A DNA stretch of 64,000 bases, taken from NCBI GenBank assembly GCA_016703645.1, contig JADJBR010000004.1, forward strand, positions 186,001 through 250,000, given 5' to 3'. This DNA is from Zoogloea sp. (lineage in GTDB: Bacteria; Pseudomonadota; Gammaproteobacteria; Burkholderiales; Rhodocyclaceae). Below, piece by piece: positions 28,424 to 36,559 of this stretch. Position 1 is the stretch's first letter, and each line of letters begins with the position of its first letter. The position numbers and the translations under genes were made by a program. The notes below the pieces were generated by a model that was given only the letters and a program-made list of their open reading frames with translations, had not been told where the DNA came from and did not search any database.

Positions 28424-29584
28424 ATGACTCTCTCTGCCAAGCCCCTGTGGCTCGTCGGGTTCCGCCCCTTCTTCATCCTTGCCTGCGCTGCCGGCGCGGT
28501 TCTGCCCATGCTCTGGGCCTTGATCTTCTCCGGGGGGCTGGCACCGCCGGCAGGGCGTTTCAGCCCGGTGCAGTGGCATGCCCACGAGATGTTCTTCGGC
28601 TTTGGCTGGGCCGTACTGGGCGGCTTTTTGTTGACCGCCACCAAGAACTGGGTGCAGGTCCGGGGCTATCACGGCACGGCGCTGGTCGGGCTGGCGCTGG
28701 CCTGGTGTGTCGAGCGCATCGGCATGGCCTGGGGGGGCGGCTGGCCGACGGCGCTGTTCTGGGCGTCGAACCTGGTCTTTCTCGGCAGCATCGTCGTCAT
28801 GTTGCTGGTCACGCTGCTGCGTTACCGCCGCCAGGACAGTTTTGCCGACAACTACTTCTTTCTCCTGGTGCTGCCGGCCTTCCTGGCGGCCAAGCTCCTG
28901 CTGCTCTCCGATGCCTATTTTTCTACCGGCGCGAGCATGAGCCTTGGCCTGTTCCGGATGGCCTTTCTGGTCATGCTGGAGCGCACCCTGACCCAGTTCA
29001 TGAAGGGGGTGTTCCAGGTGGACATCCTGCGCCGCCCGCGGCTGGACCTGGCGATCAAATTGAGTGCCGCCACGCTCGTCTTCCAGGCATGGATGCCCCC
29101 CGCGCTGGCCCTGGCCCTGCTGGTGATTCTCGCCGCCCTGCTGCTCTACCGGTTTGCCTGGTGGCGGCCGGACCTGGGCCTCCGCCGTCTGGAGCTGGCG
29201 ATCATGTACCTGGGCTATCTGGCCATCGTGCTCCAGCTCCTGCTTGAGATCCTGGCGCAGCTTGGCGTGCACGGGTGGGTGGGCAGCCTGTCGATGCATG
29301 TGTTTACCTTCGGCGCGATGGGCTTGATCATCCCGGCCATGATGGTGCGCATCTCCCTCGGGCATACCGGGCGCAAGGTGGTCTTCGACAGGGGCGACCG
29401 GCTGGTGATAGGGATCATGCTGTTGGCTTTTCTGGTGCGCATTGTGCTGCCGCAGGTGTTTCCCGCCGCCTACGCCCACTGGATCCATCTGGCCGCAGGG
29501 GCGTGGCTGCTTGCCTTCACGACCCTGGGTGTTCGGCTGACCCCACGGTTGCTGGCCCCGCGGGTGGACGGTCGGGAGCACTGA
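28424..29584 (+). CDS. nnrS: NnrS family haem/copper membrane protein
   Basis: A 386-residue inner-membrane protein with about twelve hydrophobic segments. It has the NnrS N-terminal pattern KPLWLVGFRPFFILACAAGA and the histidine motif QWHAHEMFFGFGWAVLGGF. Other conserved His and Arg residues lie near SLGHTGRKVVFDRGDR. NnrS proteins protect cells against nitric oxide stress during denitrification. It heads a cluster with FmdE-like, DUF6306, NorE-like and NorF-like genes. Confidence 0.95.
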   Translation: MTLSAKPLWLVGFRPFFILACAAGAVLPMLWALIFSGGLAPPAGRFSPVQWHAHEMFFGFGWAVLGGFLLTATKNWVQVRGYHGTALVGLALAWCVERIGMAWGGGWPTALFWASNLVFLGSIVVMLLVTLLRYRRQDSFADNYFFLLVLPAFLAAKLLLLSDAYFSTGASMSLGLFRMAFLVMLERTLTQFMKGVFQVDILRRPRLDLAIKLSAATLVFQAWMPPALALALLVILAALLLYRFAWWRPDLGLRRLELAIMYLGYLAIVLQLLLEILAQLGVHGWVGSLSMHVFTFGAMGLIIPAMMVRISLGHTGRKVVFDRGDRLVIGIMLLAFLVRIVLPQVFPAAYAHWIHLAAGAWLLAFTTLGVRLTPRLLAPRVDGREH

Positions 29585-29701
29585 AGGGCATGATGGGCAG
29601 AGGAGATCGGGTTGATCCGCCTATCGTGGGTCAAGGAAACGACCCCCTCAGCAGGCGTAGGGTGCATCGAAGATGCCTGTATTCTGCTGGAGGAAGCTCT
29701 C

Positions 29702-30313
29702 GTGCACTACCCCCCATTTTTTGATGCCGTCCCCCGCGTGCGTGTGCGCGACCCCCTCGCCGAGTTTCTCGGCGCGGTCGAGGGGGGTGTCATTGAGTAT
29801 CGCTATCTTGATGCCGTGCGCCTTGCCGGGCATTCCTGCCCCACGGTGGCGGGCGCCTACGGACTGACCCGCCTGGCCCTGGGTGCCCTGTATGGTGCCG
29901 CGATGGCCGAGCGCGGATGCGTGCGGGCGACGCTGCGGGACGACGCCTCGGTGGGGGTGGCCGGTGTGGTCGCCAGTGTCGTGTCCCTGCTGACCGGGGC
30001 GTGCGCCGAGACCGGCTTCAAGGGCCTGGCCGGCCGCTTCGAGCGGCGTGGATTGCTGGCCTTCGGCGTCGAGCAGGCCTGGGAGCTGCGCTTCACCCGG
30101 TGCGATGATGGGGCCAGCGTGGATGCGGCTGTCAATCTGCGCGCAGTGCCAGCCGATCCGCAAATGATGCCGCTGATGCAGCGTTGCCTGGCGGGTGCAG
30201 CGGACGAGGATGAACGGCGGCTCTTCGGCAGCCTGTGGCAGGATCGGGTGCGTCGCATCCTGCTCGAGCACGGGGACGACCCGGAGGTGTTTGTCATTCG
30301 TCATGTGGACTGA
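29702..30313 (+). CDS. FmdE-like domain protein
   Basis: A 203-residue cytoplasmic protein from a GTG start with GGAGGA seven bases upstream. The motif LAGHSCPTVAGAYGLTRLAL, with a His-x-Cys-Pro arrangement, resembles the metal-binding FmdE domain associated with molybdenum enzymes. No zinc ribbon is visible at the C terminus. The position immediately after nnrS suggests a role in nitric oxide or nitrogen-oxide metabolism, but no activity can be assigned. The upstream in-frame stretch from 29612 has no ribosome site. Confidence 0.7.
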   Translation: MHYPPFFDAVPRVRVRDPLAEFLGAVEGGVIEYRYLDAVRLAGHSCPTVAGAYGLTRLALGALYGAAMAERGCVRATLRDDASVGVAGVVASVVSLLTGACAETGFKGLAGRFERRGLLAFGVEQAWELRFTRCDDGASVDAAVNLRAVPADPQMMPLMQRCLAGAADEDERRLFGSLWQDRVRRILLEHGDDPEVFVIRHVD

Positions 30314-30327
30314 TCAGGAGGCCCGAA

Positions 30328-30849
30328 ATGCCATCCAAACCCTCTGATGCGGACCTTCCTCCGGTGTCGGCCTGTTCTTCTCCACCCTGCTATGCGGCGG
30401 AGTTTCCCGGTTATTTCGGCGAGGGCGCCGAAGCGGTCAGTCAGGTCGTCATCGATGGTCTGAATGCCCTGTTGGAAGCGGAGCGTGCCGGTGCCAAGGT
30501 GCTGGCCATCCTGCGGGACGGGCTGGATGCCCGATCAGCCCAGCGCCCGCTGCTGGAGCGCCTGCAAAAGGACGAAGGGGCCAATGCGGTGCGCCTTTAC
30601 AAGACCATCTGCCGGCTCGGCGGCGTGGCGTCCCATGACACGGGGGCCTTCGTGCAAAAAACCCTGGCCGTCGATGGCCTTGCCGCGCGCCTCGCGTTCC
30701 TCAACAAGGGGCAGGCCTGGGTGGTCAGAAAGATCGATCAGGTCTTGCCCGATTTGAAGGATGACGCTGCCCGGGAGATGCTTGTGGAGATGCGTGTGTC
30801 GCACCTGGACAACATTGCTGCCTGCGAGGCCCTGCTGGCCGGGGGCTGA
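30328..30849 (+). CDS. DUF6306-like helical protein
   Basis: A 173-residue, mostly alpha-helical protein. The core VVIDGLNALLEAERAGAKVL and later LERLQKDEGANAVRLYKTIC resemble a ferritin-like DUF6306 bundle, with glutamates and aspartates that could bind metal. The start ATG follows CAGGAG at a good distance. It is 14 bases after the FmdE-like gene, so the two are likely co-translated. Function unknown; the context points to nitrogen-oxide stress. Confidence 0.7.
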   Translation: MPSKPSDADLPPVSACSSPPCYAAEFPGYFGEGAEAVSQVVIDGLNALLEAERAGAKVLAILRDGLDARSAQRPLLERLQKDEGANAVRLYKTICRLGGVASHDTGAFVQKTLAVDGLAARLAFLNKGQAWVVRKIDQVLPDLKDDAAREMLVEMRVSHLDNIAACEALLAGG

Positions 30850-30883
30850 GGGCAGGGGCCGTGTGTCGGGGCATTGATCCGGC

Positions 30884-31010
30884 TCAGAGGGTGTGAATCA
30901 ATCTGCTGCGCGACCCGATTTCACCCCTGCGATGCTCACCGTACCCTTGTACGGCTGCGCTTCTCGGGGCGAACTCGAACCGCTCGCGACGATTTCTTCA
31001 TACCCTCTCA
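30884..31010 (+). repeat. Palindromic repeat element, full copy 2 (127 bp)
   Basis: Same length, ends and orientation as copy 1 at 15345-15471. The six differences are scattered single substitutions. It lies 35 bases after the DUF6306-like gene and about 105 bases before the NorE-like gene. It could act as a transcript hairpin or mark a transposition event between these genes. Confidence 0.88.
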
Positions 31011-31116
31011 AGCCTGAAAAAGACGCTGTGTCGCCCGAAATGCGGGCGTTCTGTGCCGTCCGGATCCCTGCCCCCGGTGAGTCAATGGCGTCTCGACACT
31101 GGCAGGAGAAGATGGG

Positions 31117-31704
31117 ATGGATCTCGCAGCAAACGTGGCACCGGTGGGCGCACCCGCCGTACCGGGCAACCGGGGAATCTGGGTTGGCATCCTGTGCGAA
31201 ATGAGCGAGTTCGCGCTGATGTTCCTGGCCTGGGCTTGGTTCCGCCATGGGCATCCCGAGGATTTTCGGGCCGGCCCGGCCATGCTCAATGCCGGGGCCG
31301 GTGTTGCCAATACGGCGGTCATGCTGACCAGCGGCTATTTCGCAGTGCGGGCCCTGCTGGCCATCCGGCGTGACGATGCGATTGCCGCACGTAACTGGCT
31401 GGTCGCCGCCCTGCTCGGTGGCCTGACCTTCCTGCTGATCAAGGCCTTAGAGTTCAGGTGGAACATCGAGCACGGTGTGGTGGGGACGGGCAACAGCTTC
31501 GTCGCCATGTACTACTACCTGACCTTCAATCACCTCGTCCATGTGGTGTGGGGCTGCCTGGGCCTGATCTGGGCCATCCTGCGCGCGCAGTTCGGCGCCT
31601 ACGGGGCGGCGGACCACGAAGGGCTCGAGGCCGCGGTGCTTTACTGGCACGCGACGGACCTGGCCTGGATCGTGATCTTCCCCTTGTTGTATGTCCTGCA
31701 TTGA
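31117..31704 (+). CDS. NorE-like cytochrome oxidase subunit III family protein
   Basis: A 195-residue membrane protein with five hydrophobic segments and the haem-copper oxidase subunit III pattern. Visible elements are GIWVGILCEMSEFALMFLAW near the N terminus, then NSFVAMYYYLTFNHLVHVVW and a final YWHATDLAWIVIFPLLYVL. NorE proteins accompany nitric oxide reductase but are not catalytic. No norC or norB is present in this window. The small NorF-like gene follows 10 bases later. Confidence 0.9.
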   Translation: MDLAANVAPVGAPAVPGNRGIWVGILCEMSEFALMFLAWAWFRHGHPEDFRAGPAMLNAGAGVANTAVMLTSGYFAVRALLAIRRDDAIAARNWLVAALLGGLTFLLIKALEFRWNIEHGVVGTGNSFVAMYYYLTFNHLVHVVWGCLGLIWAILRAQFGAYGAADHEGLEAAVLYWHATDLAWIVIFPLLYVLH

Positions 31705-31714
31705 ACGGGGTGCC

Positions 31715-31981
31715 ATGATGAATATCGACGAAAGCCGGGCGACCACCGTGTGGCTCGGGCTCCTCGCGCTGACCCTGGGCAGCGCGTGGTTGGGTGAGGG
31801 GGTGTTCCCCCCGGGACTGACGGCGGCCGTCGTGGCGCTGATCGTCGGGGTCAAGGGGTTGCTGGTGATCCGGCACTACATGGGGCTGACCGAGCCGGGT
31901 TCGCGACTGCGGCTGGCCGTGCGCCTGTACTTTGTGGTGGTGCCTGCGCTGATCCTCGTTTCGGCGGCCCTGGGGGGCTGA
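31715..31981 (+). CDS. NorF-like / cytochrome oxidase subunit IV family protein
   Basis: An 88-residue protein with three hydrophobic segments and the conserved KGLLVIRHYMGL motif near the middle, typical of NorF and COX4-like small subunits. The ATG at 31715 follows GGGGTG. It pairs with the NorE-like gene upstream. It is probably an assembly or stability factor for a nitric oxide reductase encoded elsewhere. Confidence 0.82.
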   Translation: MMNIDESRATTVWLGLLALTLGSAWLGEGVFPPGLTAAVVALIVGVKGLLVIRHYMGLTEPGSRLRLAVRLYFVVVPALILVSAALGG

Positions 31982-32080
31982 CGGAAGGGCGCGTGCCTGC
32001 ACAACGAAGGTGCGGCGGATCAGTTTTCCTGCGGGCTTGAACGATGCGGTATTACCCCATTCTGGTGCATTACAAAAACA

Positions 32081-32110
32081 TTCGACGTGCGCGAAATGCC
32101 TTGCTATTGT
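32081..32110 (+). promoter_or_regulatory. Candidate sigma-70 promoter for the RNA-binding protein gene
   Basis: TTCGAC at 32081-32086 and TATTGT at 32105-32110 are separated by 18 bases, about 50 bases before the TTG start. Matches to consensus are partial. Confidence 0.4.
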
Positions 32111-32161
32111 GTCTAGGCGCGGACCTTCTCATGGCCGCCTTTATTTCATGGAGCGCGTCAA

Positions 32162-32557
32162 TTGGGTACTAAGCTTTACGTGGGCAATCTGGCCTACAGC
32201 GTGGATAAGAGTCGTCTGGAAGAGATTTTTGGCGAGTTCGGCACCGTGGCTTCTGCCCAGGTGATCATGGACCGCGAAACCGGCCGCTCCAAGGGTTTCG
32301 GCTTTGTCGAAATGGGTTCTGATCAAGAGGCGCAGGCCGCCATTTCTGCCCTCAACGGCAAGAGTTTTGACGGCCGCAACCTGACGGTCAACGAAGCGCG
32401 TCCCCAGGAGCCCCGTAGCGGCGGCTTCGGTGGTGGCGGTGGCCGTCGTGGTCCGGGTGGTGGCGGCGGCGGTGGTGGATTCGGCGGCGGCGGTGGTCGT
32501 CGTGGCCCCGGCGGTGGTGGCGGTGGTTTCGGGGGTGGTGGCGGCAACCGCTACTGA
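32162..32557 (+). CDS. Glycine-rich RRM RNA-binding protein
   Basis: A 131-residue protein with one RNA recognition motif at residues 3-80 and a glycine/arginine tail. RNP2 is KLYVGNLAY and RNP1 is KGFGFVEM. The tail (about 86-131) is made of GGGG stretches with RRGPGGG units. Such proteins bind single-stranded RNA and are often cold-inducible in cyanobacteria and proteobacteria. The start is a TTG with GGAG eight bases upstream. The nearest ATG (32148) is out of frame, so the unusual start codon is well supported. Confidence 0.93.
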   Translation: MGTKLYVGNLAYSVDKSRLEEIFGEFGTVASAQVIMDRETGRSKGFGFVEMGSDQEAQAAISALNGKSFDGRNLTVNEARPQEPRSGGFGGGGGRRGPGGGGGGGGFGGGGGRRGPGGGGGGFGGGGGNRY

Positions 32558-32565
32558 CCCTCTGC

Positions 32566-32584
32566 AGCCCGGCTCAGCCGGGCT
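32566..32584 (+). terminator. GC hairpin after the RRM gene
   Basis: AGCCCGGC and GCCGGGCT form an eight-base-pair stem over a three-base loop, starting nine bases after the stop. There is no T-run, so termination would need Rho, or the stem may only protect the 3' end. Confidence 0.45.
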
Positions 32585-32715
32585 CCACCTTGGTGCCATG
32601 CCTCAGGCAGTGCCCCGGTGTCATTTCCCGATTTCAGACAAGCTTGGTCTCCCGAGATTCCCAGAGCTTGTCTCCCCCATTTCCTTTTGGAATTCCGTTT
32701 GACGGGAAGGTGATC

Positions 32716-32898
32716 TTGGCCAAGACCAATTATTCGTTCGAAAAGCGTCAGCGGGAACTGGAAAAAAAGCGCAAGCAGGAAGAAAAGCGCCTGCGCAAGC
32801 TGGAGGGCAAGGGCAGCGCCGATGATGAGGCGGAGGATGGCATGGTGGATGCGTCGCCCCCCGTTGACCAGGAGGATCCGGCGCCGCCGGCTGGCTGA
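32716..32898 (+). CDS. Small highly charged conserved protein
   Basis: A 60-residue hydrophilic protein beginning MAKTNYSFEKRQRELEKKRK when read from a TTG start. The first half is a lysine/arginine/glutamate-rich probable coiled coil and the second half is acidic and proline-rich. The start is placed by the GAAGG ribosome site five to six bases upstream. Proteins with this KTNYSFEKRQ-type start are widespread small proteins of unknown function. The group II intron lies behind its terminator. Confidence 0.75.
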   Translation: MAKTNYSFEKRQRELEKKRKQEEKRLRKLEGKGSADDEAEDGMVDASPPVDQEDPAPPAG

Positions 32899-32958
32899 AC
32901 TTCGCCTGCCAGCGTTCAGACTGGTGATCGGCCCCCTCGGGCAACAGGATTCAGCAAG

Positions 32959-32978
32959 GCCCCGTCAAGCGGGGCTTT
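32959..32978 (+). terminator. Rho-independent terminator, intron-targeted
   Basis: GCCCCG and CGGGGC form a six-base-pair stem over TCAAG, followed by TTTG. The group II intron begins eight bases downstream, matching the known preference of class C introns for terminator stems. Confidence 0.75.
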
Positions 32979-32985
32979 GCCGCGT

Positions 32986-33638
32986 GTGCGCCCAGCATGG
33001 GCGCACTCCTGCGGGTGCAAGTCCCGCCGTAAGTTGATCACAGCGAACGAAGTGAAGCGCAACTGCGTGAGGGTGACCGAGCGTGGGGAGGAAGCGTGGA
33101 GCGTAATCTGCGAGCCGATGAACAAGAACCGGATAGAAGGCGCTGCCGAGCAGGGCGAGCGGGCACGTAACCGCGAAGCTCTCGTGATCAAGGCGAGGTG
33201 GCGTAAATCCGGCGGTTGTGCAGCGAAGGAGTGCGTTCTTACCTGGGGAGATCTCGCCTCATGCCTGAAAGGGCGACGGTGCTGAGCCGGAGCGAGAAGT
33301 CAGCAGAGGCCGGAATACTCGGAGGTGGGGCTGGTGAGGCCGAAGACCGCCGAGGAAGGGCCGAAGGAATCGGAGGGTGTGTCCCTCGGCTCTCTGGATT
33401 GGAATGTCTCAGATGTTCGCTCAGGCGAAGCTCGCCAGAAGGCCGGCAAGGGTGAAGCCCGAGCGGGCGCTGGCAGCGAGAAACCCATCCGGGCGAGTCG
33501 AGAACAAACAGACTCAGGTGGTGCGTCGAGGTAACTTAAAGCGCTCCGTCCTCAACGATTCCAACCGCCCGGTGCGGACCCGCATGCCGGGTGGTGTGGG
33601 AGGGGTCGGTCAGGTAACCTGGCCGCCCCTATCCCGAT
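32986..33638 (+). mobile_element. ORF-less bacterial class C group II intron
   Basis: The 5' end reads GTGCGCCC-AGCAT-GGGCGCAC, the first stem of domain I, preceded by GT so that GTGTG at 32984 is an alternative start. CTTACCTGGGGAGATCTCGC and GTCAGCAGAGGCCGGAAT match domain I/III segments seen in class C introns such as that of Oceanobacillus. Domain V is at 33564-33595: a nine-base-pair lower stem, four-base-pair upper stem, GACC loop, TG bulge and a CGC catalytic triad (33566-33568). Domain VI follows, with a bulged A in CCCCTATCCC, and the intron ends CCCGAT. No reverse transcriptase or maturase frame is present in domain IV, so the 653-nt element needs a maturase in trans or is a relic. 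Confidence 0.82.
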
Positions 33639-33668
33639 TAGCGGCCCCTGGGCTTCAAGGTGCCTGCG

Positions 33669-35360
33669 TCATGCGGTGTCGATATGTTCCAGCATCAGCT
33701 GGATGCTCGCCACCCCGTTGTACTCGTTCACGGCGAGGCGAAAGGCGGCATGGATGGACGGCCCCGCCGGCTCGGCGCGGTTGAACTGGATGGCATCGAT
33801 GCGGGTGTTGCCCTTGCGCAGTTGCAGTTTCAGATGCTTGTCCTTGAGGATGCGCTGATTCTCCACCCGGAAGGTGTCGTCAAATACCGGTGCGGCAAAG
33901 CCCTGCCCCCAGATCTCCCGTTCCAGCAGGCGGGCGGTTTCCAGGTTATAGAGGCTGTCCTCCAGCGGGCCGTCGGTCTCCAGGCTGCGGGTCAGGTCGG
34001 CTGGGTCGATCAGGCTTTGCACCACGTCCTCGAAGGTGGTCTCGAAGCGGCCCAGATCATCTTCACGGATGGTCAGCCCCGCCGCCATGGCGTGGCCGCC
34101 GAACTTCAGAATCAGGTCGGGCTCCCGTTTGGTGACCAGGTCCAGGGCGTCCCGCAGGTGCAGGCCGGGGATGGAGCGGCCCGAGCCCTTGAGCTCGCCC
34201 GTGTTGCCACGGGCGAAGGCGACGGTGGGGCGGTGGAACTTTTCCTTGATGCGCCCGGCCAGGATGCCGATGACCCCCTGGTGCCATTCCGCTTCGAACA
34301 GCACCAGACTTGAACGGGCCCCCGGATCGATGGCGTCGAGCCCGGCCATGGCGCCTTCCTGCATGTCGGCCTCGATGGTGCGGCGTTCCCGATTGAGCTT
34401 GTCCAGCTCCTGGGCAATATTGAGGGCGCGACCCATGTCGTCGGTGATCAGACATTCGATGCCCAGGGACATGTCGGCCAGACGGCCCGCGGCGTTGAGG
34501 CGCGGGCCAAGGGCAAAGCCCATGTCGAACGTGGTGGCCCGGGCGGCGTCCCGGCCTGCGGCGGCAAAGAGGGCCCGGATGCCGGGCTGCATGCGGTCGG
34601 CGCGCATGCGCTGGAGCCCCTGGGAGACAAGGATGCGGTTGTTGTGGTCGAGCTTGACCACGTCGGCCACGGTGCCCAGGGCGACCAGATCGAGGAGGTC
34701 GGCCAGGTTCGGTTCGGCCCTGCCCTCGAAGGCGCCCCGTTCGCGCAGCTCGGCGCGGAGGGCCAGCATGGTGTAGAACATCACGCCCACGCCGGCCAGG
34801 GCCTTGCTCGGGAAGGGGCAGCCGGGCTGATTGGGGTTCACGATCACATCGGCCTCGGGCAGCGTGTCGCCGGGCAGGTGGTGGTCGGTGATGACGGTGG
34901 CGATGCCGTGCTCCCGGGCGGCGGCCACGCCTTCCACGCTGGCGATGCCGTTGTCCACGGTGATGAGCAGGTCGGGCGCCATGCCGGCTGCCAGTTCGAC
35001 GATGGCCGGGGTGAGGCCGTAACCGTATTCGAAGCGGTTGGGGACCAGATAGCCGACCTCGGCCCCGAAGGCGCGCAAGGCGCGGATTCCAACGGCACAG
35101 GCGGTGGCGCCATCGCAGTCGTAATCGGCGACGATCACCATGCGCGCGCCGGCCTCAATGGCGTCGGCGAGGATCTGGGCGGCCTCCCGGACACCCTTGA
35201 GCTGTGCCGGCGGCAGCAGGGCCTTCAGGCTGTAGTCGAGCTGATCCCGGTTGTCGATGCCGCGGGCTGCGTAGATGCGCGCCAGAAGAGGATGGGTGCC
35301 GGCGTCGAGCAGGCGGCTGACGGCGCGACCGGGGATCGGGCGGGGCAGGATGCGGGTCAT
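33669..35360 (-). CDS. recJ: Single-stranded-DNA-specific exonuclease RecJ
   Basis: A 5'-to-3' exonuclease used in recombination and mismatch repair. The 563 residues carry the DHH-family motifs: VADYDCDGATACAVGI, then VTDHHLPGDTLPEAD and a later DHHA1 region with FGGHAMAAGLTI. The C-terminal OB fold is present. It overlaps the next upstream gene by four bases on the same strand. Its 3' end lies just 31 bases from the 3' end of the group II intron. Confidence 0.97.
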   Translation of the reverse strand: MTRILPRPIPGRAVSRLLDAGTHPLLARIYAARGIDNRDQLDYSLKALLPPAQLKGVREAAQILADAIEAGARMVIVADYDCDGATACAVGIRALRAFGAEVGYLVPNRFEYGYGLTPAIVELAAGMAPDLLITVDNGIASVEGVAAAREHGIATVITDHHLPGDTLPEADVIVNPNQPGCPFPSKALAGVGVMFYTMLALRAELRERGAFEGRAEPNLADLLDLVALGTVADVVKLDHNNRILVSQGLQRMRADRMQPGIRALFAAAGRDAARATTFDMGFALGPRLNAAGRLADMSLGIECLITDDMGRALNIAQELDKLNRERRTIEADMQEGAMAGLDAIDPGARSSLVLFEAEWHQGVIGILAGRIKEKFHRPTVAFARGNTGELKGSGRSIPGLHLRDALDLVTKREPDLILKFGGHAMAAGLTIREDDLGRFETTFEDVVQSLIDPADLTRSLETDGPLEDSLYNLETARLLEREIWGQGFAAPVFDDTFRVENQRILKDKHLKLQLRKGNTRIDAIQFNRAEPAGPSIHAAFRLAVNEYNGVASIQLMLEHIDTA

Positions 35361-36391
35361 GGGTTGGCGGTATCGGGTTTGGGGGCGGTTGCCAGCAGGG
35401 CGGCCAGGGGCTTGGGTTTGCGCCAGAATTTCCAGAGGCTGGAGGTCGTGACATCCAGCTCCAGCAGATGCCGGTCGTCCGGTACCCGGATGCGTACACG
35501 CGTGAGGCGGCGCGCTTTGAGGTCGGAGAGGACGGGCGTGAACCAGAGGGATTCGAGCTGCTGGAGTGCATCTGTCCAGGCATTCTGGTCATGATGCAGG
35601 GCCGGGCGCTGCAGGGCTTCCACCAGGGCAAGCGTCGTGCCGGTGGCGGGGGCGTAGCGGTTGGCCGGCGTAGCCGTGACGCCGGCCAGACGTGCCAGGC
35701 CGAGGGCGAAGGGCTGGCACGCCTGCACCGTTGTCACCTGTGGGGTGCAGTCGGCCTGCCCGGCGCCTGCGCCCCACAGCCAGACCCCGTTGATGGTGCG
35801 TTGGCCCGCCGCTTCCCGGGCGGCATTCACCGGATGGCTGTAGAGCCACACTTCCAGTTCGTTGGAGAGACGCGCCCAGCGGCCGACCTCGCTCCCTTCC
35901 GGCAGGAAGAGTTGTACCGGCCTGCCATTGACGTCGGCCAGGGGGTGGAAGTGGGGGGCGGGGCGCTCCTGGAGGTGGACGTACCAGCGGTCGGGGGCGG
36001 GTGCCTCGAAGCGTCCGATGTCGGAGAAGGTGTCATTGAGGCCGGCCATCAGGGTGTCGGCTTCCTGGCGCGTGATGGCCAGCCCGCTGGCATCGGCGAG
36101 CAGCAAGGTGTCGCGGGCGAAATGCAGATGTACCGGGTCACAGCACAACCAGTGGCCGTCCGGCGACGGTGGTGACGCTTCGCCGCTACGCCGCAACAGG
36201 GCGTGGGAAACATCGTTCCTCAGGCCCAGGGCTTCCGCGAGCAGGGCGTCCGTGTGGCGGGGGGGCGCCCAATGGCCGCGGGAAAGTCCGAGCAGGGCGG
36301 CGAGCGCCGGGAGGTGCAGGGGGTGCGAAGGGTGCTGGCCCGGGTAGCTGGCAAGCCAGCTCAGTCCGGGGATGATCAAATCAAGTTGCAT
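35357..36391 (-). CDS. Conserved hypothetical protein upstream of recJ
   Basis: A 344-residue protein of unknown function. It begins MQLDLIIPGLSWL and has the conserved stretches CCDPVHLHFARDTLLLAD, WYVHLQERP and INGVWLWGAGAG. Related proteins next to recJ are common in betaproteobacteria and are sometimes loosely labelled as phosphoglycerate mutase-like, but no catalytic motif of that enzyme can be seen here. No signal peptide or membrane segment. Translational coupling to recJ (ATGA overlap) suggests shared expression. Confidence 0.75.
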   Translation of the reverse strand: MQLDLIIPGLSWLASYPGQHPSHPLHLPALAALLGLSRGHWAPPRHTDALLAEALGLRNDVSHALLRRSGEASPPSPDGHWLCCDPVHLHFARDTLLLADASGLAITRQEADTLMAGLNDTFSDIGRFEAPAPDRWYVHLQERPAPHFHPLADVNGRPVQLFLPEGSEVGRWARLSNELEVWLYSHPVNAAREAAGQRTINGVWLWGAGAGQADCTPQVTTVQACQPFALGLARLAGVTATPANRYAPATGTTLALVEALQRPALHHDQNAWTDALQQLESLWFTPVLSDLKARRLTRVRIRVPDDRHLLELDVTTSSLWKFWRKPKPLAALLATAPKPDTANP

Positions 36392-36559
36392 CGGAGGGCG
36401 TGGCCTGGCAGGGGAAGGTGATCTGCCGGGAGAAGGGCGCGTGTGCGGCCGATCAGTAAAACTCTCCCCGGAAGAGGCGTTTGAAAGGTGTTGGGCAATT
36501 TTCGGTGAGATCGACTGGGGCCCGCCAGAGCCCCGTCATTCTATCGAGCTGCGGCGCCC

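Noticed and set aside
29612..29634. TTGATCC-N9-GGGTCAA as a possible FNR/Dnr site before the FmdE-like gene
   Set aside because: The spacing (nine bases) does not fit the TTGAT-N4-ATCAA consensus, and one arm has a mismatch.
32900..33660. Several short plus-strand frames downstream of the 60-aa gene
   Set aside because: They lie inside the group II intron and reflect structured RNA rather than protein.
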